Source: Pseudomonas sp. BCA17
GTDB lineage: Bacteria; Pseudomonadota; Gammaproteobacteria; Pseudomonadales; Pseudomonadaceae
Reading direction: 5' to 3'
DNA: 64,000 nt
Assembly: GCF_004519405.1 (NCBI RefSeq)
Contig: NZ_SGWI01000010.1
Span: 124,001-188,000 of the forward strand
The notes below the pieces were generated by a model. That model had not been told where the DNA came from, did no database searches, and worked only from the letters and a program-made list of their open reading frames with translations. This document shows, piece by piece, positions 31,752 to 43,700 of this stretch (the first letter of the stretch is position 1; every line of letters begins with the position of its first letter). The translations under genes were made by a program, and so were the position numbers.

Positions 31752-31764
31752 GGAGAAAGCAGTG
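31752..31764 (+). promoter_or_regulatory. Ribosome binding site deciding the rzxE start (GTG)
   Basis: GGAG at 31752-31755 lies 6 bases before GTG at 31762. The two in-frame TTG codons upstream (31726 and 31750) have no Shine-Dalgarno sequence, and the docking helix conserved in RzxD begins just after this GTG. I therefore start RzxE at 31762. Confidence 0.6.
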
Positions 31765-34700
31765 GACAGTAAAATCAGGGTTCTGCACGGCAAGATCCAA
31801 CGGCAGGAAATCAGCATCGAACAAGCGGCGCTGGAATTCGAGAAGCTCAGGTTCGACGCTCGCCACGATGCCGCACCGCGTCTGATCGAGGCGCCCCCGG
31901 CCAGCGCCGGACTGATCGCTGCCGCTGTCTATCGCCATGACGAGCCGTGCCTGCGCGATCACCAGTTCAATCGCCAGCAGATCCTGTTGGGGCTGACCTA
32001 TGCCAGCCTGGCGCTGGAGCACGGCCTGGGTCAGCTCGCCGACGGCGAAGCGCTGCAACTGAAAAAACTGACGTTTGCCGCGCCGATGGCGCTGGCCGCA
32101 GGCGAGCAGCTTGAAGTGGCGATCCGTGCCGCTCAGCCCGGCTTCGAGGCGGTATGCCGGCGCACGCCGCTGGCGCCCTGGCAGGTGGTGGCTAGCGGCG
32201 AATTGTCGGCGGTCGCTGTCGAGCGCCAGCACGTGTTGCCAGCTGAACTGATGGCCAGTATGACGGCGGTGGAACTGACGTCGATCTACCAGATCAGTGA
32301 GCAGATCCACATTGGCGAGAGCTATCGCACCCTGCAAGCGCTCTACCAGCAAGCGGACCGCAGTCAGGCGCTGTCACGGGTGTCGCTGAGCGATGCGCGC
32401 CAGTACGGTTTGCATCCATTGCTGATCAACAGCGCTTTCCTGACCATCGTTCCACTGCTGGCCGGGGAACAACTTGCCAGTCATTACATTCCCCTGGGCA
32501 TCAAATCCCTGACGTTTCATCAGCGCCAGGCACCGGCAACCGGCTGGATCCAAGCCCGTCTGGTAAAGAACTCCGGCGAACTGGTGTTGTTTGACGCCGA
32601 GCTGTATGGCGACGACGGCGCATTGATTGCCCAATTCAATGGCTGCTCGTTGAAGCGGCTGCGCGGTGCCAGTCTGGTTGATCAGGCTGAGCCGCACGCC
32701 GTTGAGATTGCAGGCAGCAGCGCTGCGCTCGAAGACTATTTGCTGGCCCAGTTGCACGCCATCGGCGCCAGTCAGGTCGGTAAAAAACAACGCCAACGCA
32801 ACCTGATGGACCTGGGGCTTGAGTCCATGCAACTGGTCAATCTGGCGCAGCGAATCGCCAGCGCAGCGCTGATTGAGCTCGAACCCACGGTGCTTTTTGA
32901 ATACCCGAGCATCGCTGAACTGGCGACGTTTCTCTGGCAGGAGCACCGCGCGGCGTTCAACCCGTTGCTCGGCGAGCAGGGCAAGACGAGCGAGGTTGCC
33001 CCGGTGACTGAACCCGGCCTCATGACCGAGCTTAGGGCTGAACAGCCGCAGACCGATATCGCCATCATCGGCATGCACGGGCAGTTCGGCGAGGCCGCCG
33101 ATCTGGATCAGTTCTGGCGCAACATCTGGCAAGACCTTGAACTGATCAAACAGGTGCCGGCGGACCACTGGGACATCGCGCCCTGGTTCGATGCCGATCC
33201 CGAGGCCAAAGACAAAACCTATTCGCGCTGGGGCAGTTTCATCGACGACGTCGACAAATTCGACGCCGGCTTTTTCAACATGTCGCGCCGCGAAGCCCAG
33301 TGGATGGACCCGCAAGTGCGCCTGCTGCTGCAAAGCGCCTACAGCAGCGCCGAGAATGCCGGGGTGATCCAGCGCTTGCGCGGCAGCAATACCGGGGTGT
33401 TTATCGGTTCGTGCTTCAACGAGTACGTCGACAAGATCAGCGAACTCGGCCTGCCGATGGACCCGTACATCGCCACCGGCAGCGGCACCATCGCGGCCAA
33501 CCGGATCTCATTCTGGTTCGACTTCAAAGGCCCGAGCCTGATGTTCAACACCGCCTGCTCGTCGTCGCTGGTCGCGTTGCACGCTGCCTGCGTGGCGTTG
33601 CGCAACGGCGAGTGTGGGATGGCCTTTGTCGGTGGCAGCAACTTGCTGCTGTCGTCCTGGCATTACCGCTATTTTTCGGCGATCCGCGCGCTGTCACCGA
33701 CGGGGCGTTGCCACACCTTCGACGCCCGCGCCGACGGCTATGTGCCGGGTGAATGCGTGGCCACGCTGCTGCTCAAACCGCTGGCACAGGCACTGGCCGA
33801 TGGCGACCCGATCCATGGTGTGATCAAGGGCTCGGCGGCGCTGCATGGCGGTTACACACCTTCGCTGACGGCGCCAAGTGTGGCAGGCGAGGAAAACGTG
33901 ATCGTGCATGCCTGGCAGAACGCAGGGATCGATCCGCGCACCCTGAGCTACATAGAGGCCCACGGCACCGGCACCCGACTCGGCGATCCGATCGAGATCA
34001 ATGCACTCAAACGCGCCTTTGCGCGCTATACCGACGACCGGGGCTTCTGCCATATCGGCTCGGTCAAGGCCAACATCGGTCACACCGAGGGCGCAGCGGG
34101 CATCGCCGGGGTGCTCAAGGTGTTGCAGCAGATGAAACACAGGAAACTGCCGGCGCTGGGGCATTTCAAGGAGCAGAACGCCCACATCAAGCTCGAAGAC
34201 TCGCCGCTGCTGATCGACACCGAGGGCCGTGACTGGCCGGAACAAGACACACCGCGACGAGCTGGAATCAGCTCCTTCGGTTTTTCCGGCACCAACGCCC
34301 ATGCGGTGCTGGAGGAATATCGCGAGCAACGCGCGTTCGCCACGCATCAGGGCCAGCAGGTGCTGGTGCCAGTGTCCGCACGCAATGAACAACGTCTGCA
34401 AGAGCAGGTGCTGCGGTTGCTGGACCACCTGAAGCAACACACGCCGGACCTCGCCGCACTGGCGTACACCCTGCAAACCGGGCGGGAGGCGATGGCGGTG
34501 CGGGCGATTTTTACGGTCGACAGCCTTGAACAGTTGCAACACCAACTGCAAGCCTGGATCGCGGGCGAGCGCGGTGGCGTCGTTGCCGCGCCGGTCATGA
34601 GCGCCGAGCAGGCCCTGGCTGCCGCTGACCTGCGGCAACTGGCAGCGCTGTGGCTCGCGGGTGCTGACGATGAGGACACTATCGACTGGGCGCAGCTCTA

Positions 34701-37700
34701 TAGCGCGAACCGGCATCCTGCACGCATCAGCCTGCCGTGTTATGCCTTTGCCAAGGAACGCCACTGGCTGGAAGCACCGACGATACCCGCCGTGGCAGAA
34801 GGCACGTTGCTCACGTACACCGAGCAATGGCTTTCGGTTGAGGAGCCGGTTGGGGGGACCGGGATCAAACGGGTGATCTGCCTGTTGACTGAGCCTCGTC
34901 TACGCCAACAACTGGCCCGCGAAATCCAAGCCCTGAGCCCGCACACCGAGCTGGTATTTATCGCTGCCGCTGACGCCAATGGCCGCGACGAGGAGGGCCA
35001 TTACCGCGTTGCGGCGCACGACCCGCAGCAGTTGCAGCAAGGACTGCAACAGGCGCTGTCCGCTCACGGCGCAACCCGGATTCTGTATCTGTGGGGCATG
35101 GATGATCGACGCTGGATCAGCGACAGCAGCCCAATAGTCGCCTTGCTCAAGGCCATGGCCGCCACCGCAACGCCCATCGACCGCTTGCTGCTCGCTGGGC
35201 GGGCGGGCGATGTGCTTGAACGCTGTCACCTTGAGTCCTGGATCGGCATCGAACGCTCGCTTGGCGCGGTGATGGATTGCCCTGTCGAAGTGGCCATCGA
35301 CTTGCCGCACCGTGACGCCGACGACAGTCGCTGGCTGCGCCGTGTGTGGCTGCAACTCAGCGGCAAAGCGGCCGGTAGCAGATTGTACCAGGACATGCTG
35401 AGCCTGCGGCCTGTCTTGACGCCGACCCTCGCCGAGCCCACCGTCGAGCCGCTGACGCTGGAGCAACTCAATACGCTGCTGATCACCGGTGGACTCGGCG
35501 AGCTGGGCTTGCTGCTGGCGAGCGAACTGTCGAACCAGGCCAGGCACCGCAGCAGCGGTCAACTGCATCTGCTGCTCAACGGTCGCTCGCCATTGTCGAC
35601 GGCCACACAGGCGCGAATCGATGCGCTGAGCCATGAGCGTTGCAAGATTTTCCATGTGCAGGCCGATTGCGCCGACCGTATCGCGATGACGGCTGCATTG
35701 GCCGAGATACTGCCGCAAAGCGGGTCCATCGACGGCCTGATCCATGCCGCCGGCCTCAAGGCCAGCGGCAGTGTATTTGTCAGTTCGGCGGCTGATTTCA
35801 ACGCGGTGCTCAACGCCAAGATCAAGGCCACGCAGGTGCTGGGCGAGGTGCTGTCGGCGCAACCGCTGGCATTGATCTGCCATTTCTCCTCAAGCTCGGC
35901 GTTGCTGGGGGATATGGGCGCATGCAGCTACGCAATGGCCAACCGTTTCCAGCAGGCCTATGCGCGTTATGTCCAGACCGGGCGCACGCGGCGGGTCGTG
36001 GCGATCAACTGGCCGCTGTGGCGTGATGGCGGCATGGCGGTGGGCGAGCGCGAGTCGACCGAGTTCTACCTCAAGTCCAGCGGCCAGCGGATGCTGGAAA
36101 GCACCGAAGGCCTGGCATTGCTGCGCCGGATTGTCAGCAGCGACGTCGAGCAGGTATTGGTGCTGGCCGGGCAACCGGCGCGGTTGCAGCAGATGGTCGC
36201 CGGGATCAATGAACCGACACCAAAAGCCACAGCTGAAACACCGTCAGTAAGTCCGGTACGCAACCCCGCGCACAGCCGTCCCGAACTCAAGGGTTTGAGC
36301 CTTGAGCGGTCGCTGCTGTGGGACCTGCGGGAGCTGGCGAGCCGGCCGCTGAATGCCGAACGCCAGACGCTCGGCGAAGACACCAATCTGGCCGATTTCG
36401 GTTTCGACTCCATCAGCCTGGCGGAGTATGCCGGTCTGCTGAGCCGGCACTTGGGCCTGAGGTTGACCCCGGAAGTGTTTTTCAGCCATTCGACCCTGGC
36501 AAAACTCGCTGCACATCTGTTGGCGCAGCATCGGCAGGCGGTTGAGGCCTGTTACGACAGTGCAGCGCCAACCGCGCCTGAGCCGGTGCGAGTGCCGACC
36601 AGCAACATCACCTCAAGCCCGAACGCCGACACCATCGCCATCATCGGCATCAGTGGTCGCTTCCCCGGCGCCCGCACGCCCGATGAGCTGTGGCAACTGC
36701 TGGCCGAAGGCCGCGACCTGGTCGGCGAAATATCGGCTGAGCGTTACGACTGGCGCGAGCATTATGGCGACCCGCGTGAGAACCCGGCCAAGACCCGCTG
36801 CATCTGGATGGGCAGCGTGCCGGGGATCGGCGAATTTGATCCGCTGTTTTTCGAGATTTCACCGCGTGAGGCAAAAAACCTCGATCCCCGACAGCGTCTG
36901 CTGTTGCAGGAGTCCTGGAACGCCCTGGAAGACGCCGGTATCGGCCCGCGTCAGCTGGCAGCGCAGCGAGTCGGCATGTTCGTCGGCGTCGAGGAGGGCG
37001 ACTTCCAGCGACTGGCCGGCGAGGAGAGCCTGACCTCCAGTCATAACGGCATTCTGGCGTCGCGGCTGGCGTACTTTCTGAACCTCACCGGGCCGACCAT
37101 GGCGATCAACACCGCCTGTTCGTCGGCGCTGGTGGCGCTGCATCAGGCGGCCTCCAGCCTGCGTAACCACGAATGCGAGATGGTCATCGCCGCCGGCGTC
37201 AATCTGATCTTCTCGCCAGACGCCTTTATCGGCATGACCCAGGCCGGAATGCTGTCGCCGGATGGCAAATGCTTCACCTTCGATCACCGGGCCAACGGCA
37301 TGGTGCCGGGCGAGGCAGTGTGCTGCGTGTTGCTCAAGCCGCTGTCCCGGGCCGAGGCCGATGGCGACCACATCTACGGGGTTCTGCGCGCCAGCGGCAT
37401 CAACTACGACGGCAAGACCAACGGCATCACCGCGCCCAGCGGCGTTTCCCAGCAACGCCTGCTGGAAGACGTTTATCGCCGCGCCGGAATCGACACCCAG
37501 GCGGTGGACTACATCGTCACCCACGGCACTGGCACCCAACTGGGTGATCCGGTAGAAATCAACGCCCTCAACGATGCGTTCCGGGGCAATACGGCGGGCC
37601 ATTGCGCGCTGACCTCGACCAAGACCAACCTGGGCCATACTTTTGCCGCCTCGGGGCTGGTCAGCGTCATCAGCCTGTTGCAGGCGTTGCGCCACGAAAC

Positions 37701-40700
37701 CATTCCGGCCAGCCTGCATTGCGAGCAGGAAAACGACTATATCCAGTGGCAACAAAGTCCGTTCTACGTCAACAAGGCCAACAAGGCCTGGCCGCAGGCA
37801 GGACGCGACAGCGAGCGAATCGGCGCGGTCAGTGCATTCGGCATGAGCGGCACCAACGTCCACGTCGTCTTGCAAAGCTACAGCCCACAGCACGATGACG
37901 CGGCGCTACGGCGACCTTGCTACCTGCTGGTGCTCTCGGCCAAAACAGCCGAAGCCTTGCGGGAAAAAGCCGCGCAATTGAACGTGGCGCTGGAGCAGGG
38001 CGGTTACCTTGATCAGCAGTTGCCGTCGATCAGCCATACGTTGCTCGAAGGCCGGCACCACTTCCGTTATCGCCTGGCCTTGGTGGCGGCGGACCTGGAA
38101 GAAGCGCGCTACGGCCTGCAACGTTATCTAGCCGGCGAAAAACGGCCCAACCTGTTTGGCGGCGAAGTCGAGCGCGAATTTGCCCCGCGCAAAACCGTTG
38201 CGCGTTATATCGAGCAGTTGCTGGACGACAGCCTCAGTGCCGATGAAAACGAGCTGCGCGAGCTGTTGTCAGGGCTGGCGGACTGTTATCGCCAAGGCTA
38301 TGACATCGACGGTCGGCGGCTGTTTGTGGCGACGCCGCCGCGTGTATCGCTGCCGGGTTATCCGTTTGCCCGCGAGCGTTATTGGCCCGAAGTTCGTCAG
38401 CTCTCACAGCCCGATGCTGGCTCGGGTGTGGCGCGACTGCACCCGTTGCTGCATCGCAATATCTCGACCTTGGCACGTCAGTGTTTTGTCAGCCGCTTCA
38501 GCGGTCGCGAGACGTTTCTGGCCGATCACCGGATCGGCGAGCAGTTGATTTTCCCCGGCGCCGCTTATCTGGAAATGGCTCGCGAAGCGATTGTCCGGGC
38601 CAGTGAACTGCCAGCGCAGCACATCACGTTGCGCAACATGGTCTGGTTGCGGCCACTGGCCTTTGCGGTGGCCGGCGATACTCGCGAGGTCGAGCTGTTC
38701 TGTGAGTTGACGCCCAGCGCCGGTGACAGCCTGTCCTTCAGGATTTACAGCTTCGATGGCACTGCGCAGCAACTGCACGCTCAGGGCGACGCGCTGCTGG
38801 CAACCGTTGCCGCCGCCACGCCGCCAGCGCTAGAGCTGGCGCAACTGGCGGCTGCCTGCAACCTCGGCGAGCGCAGCCATGAGGCGCTGTATCGCGACTT
38901 CGATGCCATTGGCGTGCATTACGGCAAAAGCTTTCGCGCGGCCGGGCAGATCCACATGGGTCGCGACCGGGTACTAGGCCAGTTGTCCGGAGCAGCGCTT
39001 GATCCGAAGATGGACGGCGTACTGCTGCCTCCGGGCATCCTTGACAGCGCGCTGCACATCGCCGCCTCGCTGGGCAGCGGGCAACAGGCTGCTGCCGAAC
39101 CGGCGCTGCCGTTTGCCCTGGAAAGCCTGCGCCTGTATGGCTCGGTCGAACAATCGCTGCGCCTCGGGCCGCTGACGGTAATCGCGACTCGACGTGCAAT
39201 GCCAGACGGCGCGGCAATTGAGAAAATCGATCTGCAGATCTGCAACCACGCTGGCGAATGCCTGCTGCAACTGGAGGGCTTCAGCTCGCGCCGGACCGGC
39301 GCTGAACAGACACCGGCCCAGGTCACGCCGCAGCCCGGCGAAGCCCTTGGTCGCCTGATCCGCACCCCGTTCTGGCAGCCCCTCGACAGTCCCGGCGAAG
39401 CGCTGCCGGCTGATGTTCGGCCACACCTGTTGCTGTTGGGACTGCCGGATGCGGTGGTGGCCGAGTTGCGTCGGCAGTTCGGCGGTCAGGTCAGCGTCTT
39501 GCCCGGTGCGCCGGGCGAAACCAGTGCAGCGATTTACCAGACGGCGGCGCTGGCGCTGCTCAAGTCCTTGCAGCAACGGGACGCCAAGGCGGGCGACTAC
39601 CTGCAACTGTATGTCGGCCAAGGCCAGGATGACCTGCGCCTCAGTGCACTGGATGCGTTGCTGAGTACCGCGATGATTGAAAACTGCGAGTTGAAGGTCC
39701 GACTGGTGGCGGTGGACCCTGACATGGGCGACACGGCGATGAGTCTCGTGATCGCCGAGCAGAGCCGCTTCCATTGTCAGCAACGGGTGCGGATCTTCGC
39801 CAATGGCAGCCTCTACGGCAGTCAGTGGCGCGAGCTGGCCGCAGAATCGGCGCAACACCCTGAGCCGGGTCCATTTCGCGATGCCGGTGTCTATGCGATC
39901 ACGGGCGGTGCCGGCGGTCTCGGTCTGATCTTCGCTGAACAGATCGCCAGCAGTTGCCGCAACCCGGTGCTGTACCTGGCCGGGCGCTCGGTCCTGAGCT
40001 CGCCTGCGCAACAAAAGTTCGAGCAACTGGAAGCGCTCGGCGCCCGTGTGCTTTACCAGCCACTGGATGTCAGCGACACAGCGGCCGTCAGGCAGTGGAT
40101 TGACGGCATTTACGCCGAACAGGGCGCCCTGCACGGGGTGATCCACAGCGCGGGGGTGATCCGCGACAGTCTGATCATGCACAAGTCCGCCACTGACTTC
40201 GAACAGGTGCTGGCGGCGAAAGTGGCCGGTATCGAGGCGCTGGACCGGGCCATCGGTGAGCGGCCACTGGATTTTCTGCTGTGCTGTTCTTCCCAGGCGG
40301 CGCTGGGCAATCTGGGGCAGGCGGACTATGCCTGCGCCAATGCCTGGATGGACGCGTTCATGCACTACCGGCAGAACCTTGCTGCCGACGGCAAACGCAA
40401 GGGGCGCTCGCTGAGCATCAACTGGCCGCTGTGGCGCGGCGGCGGCATGCGCCTGGCGCCGGTGATCGAGCAGCAGATGCGCGAGCAGTTCGGCATCGTG
40501 CCCATGCCGCTGGAAGAAGGTATCGACAGCTTGCGGCAACTGTTGACGCACTCGGTCAGCGCGCAGGCCTGGGTGGTGTATGGCGAGTCATCGCGGCTGG
40601 CGAGCATTGGCCAGACAACGCCTGCTCAACCTGCGGCAAAACCAGCGTCGCAACAGGCAAGCGCAACGACGAGCCTCAGCGACAGTGAACTGCGAAAGCA

Positions 40701-43700
40701 CATCGAAACCTTTGTCACCCGGATCATCGCCAAGGTCACCCAGATCGACGCAGCGAAAATCCATCCGGCGGAAAAATTCGAGGTCTATGGCTTCGATTCG
40801 ATCATGGCGGTGGGCGTGACCAATGAGCTGGAAAAACACCTCGGCTCGCTGCCCAAGACCCTGCTGTTCGAGCACGTCAACATTGCCGGCATGGTCGATC
40901 ATTTCGCGGTGAAATATCGCGACCGGTTTGCCGCGATGTTCGGTGGTGATGAGCCGCAGGCGGCGCCTGCGCCGGTCGTCCAGGCGCCTTCAAGTGAGCC
41001 AGTATTCAATCGTTTCGCACCTGTCACGCCTGCCTCCACTGTGCAGGTCGAAGACAGCGACCTGGCGCAATACGTCGCCGTGATCGGCCTGGGCGGTTAT
41101 TACCCCGGCGCGGACAACATGGACCAGCTGTGGCAGAACCTCGCCAACGGCGTTGACAGCATGAGCGAGTTCCCTGCCGAGCGCTGGGACCACAGCAAGC
41201 TCTACTACAAGAACCGTGACGTGCTGGGCAAGACCACCTGCATCAACGGCTCGTTCATCAAGGACGTGGACAAGTTCGACTACAGCTATTTCAAGATGCC
41301 CAAGGTCTATGCCGATCACATGTCGCCGGAAGTCAGGCTGTTTCTTCAAGCGGCGGTGCATACCTTCGAAGACGCCGGCTATTCGCGTGAAACCCTGCAA
41401 AGCCGTTATGGCGGCAACGTCGGCGTGTTGCTGGGCGCCATGACCAACGACTATCACTACTACGGCTTCGAGCACAATTTGTCCGGTGGCGCCATCGCCT
41501 CCGGTTCGGGCATGGCCACCATCCCGATGACCGTGTCTTATTTCTACGGCCTGACCGGGCCGAGCCTGTTTATCGACACCATGTGCTCGTCGTCCTCGAC
41601 CTGCATCCACACCGCGTTCCAGATGCTGCGCCACGACGAGACCATGATGGTGCTGGCCGGCGGCCTGAACCTGATGTACCACCCCTATACGGCGGTCAAT
41701 ACCTCACAGGGCAACTTCACCTCGATCACCTCCGAGTCGGTCAACAGCTATGGGGTGGGCGCCGACGGCACGGTGATCGGCGAAGGGGTCGGGGCGGTGC
41801 TGCTCAAGCGCCTGGACCGGGCGATTGCCGAGCGCGATCAGATCTACGGCGTGATCAAGGGCTCGGCCATCACCAATGCCGGTGAACGCAACGGTTTCAA
41901 CGTGCCCAACCCGGACCTGCAAACCCTGGCAATCCGTCAGGCGATGGAGCAGGCCAAGGTGCACCCGTCGTCGATTTCCTATGTCGAAGGGCATGGTTCG
42001 GGCACGCGGCTGGGGGATCCGATCGAAGTACTGGGGCTCAATAATGCGTTCAGCCGCGACACCGACGACAAGCAGTTCTGTTACCTCGGCTCGATCAAGT
42101 CGAACATCGGCCACCTGTTGGCCGCATCGGGCGTGGCCGGGCTGACCAAGACTCTGTTGCAACTCAAGCACGGGCAGATTGCGCCGTCGATCCATTCGGG
42201 CCTGCTCAATCAGGACATTGATTTCGCCGATACGCCGTTCATGGTGCCGCAGCAGTTGACGCAATGGCGGCGCCCGGAGCGCGTGATCAACGGCGAAAAA
42301 CAACAGTTTCCACGCCGGGCCGGACTCACCTCGATTGCCGCCGGCGGCATGAACGCGCACATGATCGTCGAGGAGTATCCGCAGCCAGCGGACAGCGCCG
42401 GGCAGATTGTCGATGACCGCCTGGTGTTTGTGTTTTCGGTGCACAAGCTCTCGGTGCTGGTGGAAAACCTGGCCCGTTTCAGAGACTGGCTGGCGAGCAG
42501 CGAGGCGTTGCTGGCACAGATCGCCTATACGCTGCAGGTTGGCAAGAACAACCTGCGCAACCGCTTGGTCATCCGCTGTGACAGCCGACAGGCGCTGCTG
42601 GACGCGCTGACCGCCTGTATCGACGGGCGGTACGGCAGCACGACGTTCTACCGCTTTCAGGAAACCGATGTGGCGCAGTTGCCAGACACGGACGGCCCAT
42701 TGACATCGCTGCTGAGCCAGTGGCTGAGCGGCGACAATAATGTCGATTGGGCAGGCCTGTATGGCCAGCAGCCGCAGCGCATCAGCCTGCCGGTCTACGC
42801 CTTCGAAAAGAACCGCTGCTGGTACACCGAGCCAGGCTACGAGTCGGCAATCATCAATCCACTGTCATTCACCCGAAAACTGCACCCACTGGTGGCCGAG
42901 AACTGCTCGACAACCCAACCGGGCGCGCTGTTTCGCACCGACTTCGTCCCGGCGCAATTGCTTGATTACGTTTACCGGGCGCCAGAGGGGCAGCGTATCA
43001 GCGCCTTCAACTTTGCCGACGTCGCGCTGGCGATGCCGGCGCTGGTGTCGCGGTTTGACGGGTGCACGCTGTCGGTGTCCTGCGCGTTCGAGCACTTTAT
43101 CGCCGACTGGGCGACGGTCAGCGGGCTGGCGTACCGCTTGCTGGAAATTGACGAAGGGCAGCTGGAGCTGGAGTTCGATGTGCGGCGTCAGGGCGAGCAG
43201 TCGGTCAACCTGGGCTTTGCCCTGATCAACCCGTTGACCGGCAACGAACCCGCACTGGCGCAGTCGTTGCTGGACGCGGCCAGTGAACTGTTGAATGGGC
43301 GGTCGGGGCACAGTGGCGCTGCCGATGTCAGCCGGCGACTGGCGCAGGCCGGTTACGATTTTTCGCCCTATCTCGACAACGAAGGCGAGCGGGTCATCAG
43401 CCGCAGCGGCTTGTTGCTGGAAGGCCGGCCACCGGTCAATCGGCACAATCACCATGCCGACACTCTTCAACTGTCGCCGTATCTGGCGACCACCCTCGAC
43501 AAGGCGTTTTACCTGTTGCTCGAAGAGCTGGGGCTGCCACAAGGCCGGGTCATCGTGCGCAATATCGAGCAGCTGTGTTGCTACGAGCAGCCTGCTGGCC
43601 AGTTCTCGGTGATCCTGACGCGGATCGGGCTCAACGCTGATGCATTGGCGTTCAGCGTGCTGGTGCTGGATGAGCAGGCGCGGATTTGCCTCAAGGCTGA

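Noticed and set aside
31726..31761. Upstream TTG start for RzxE (12 more residues)
   Set aside because: No Shine-Dalgarno sequence precedes it, and the extension adds nothing resembling a docking helix; the GTG at 31762 has GGAG at good spacing.
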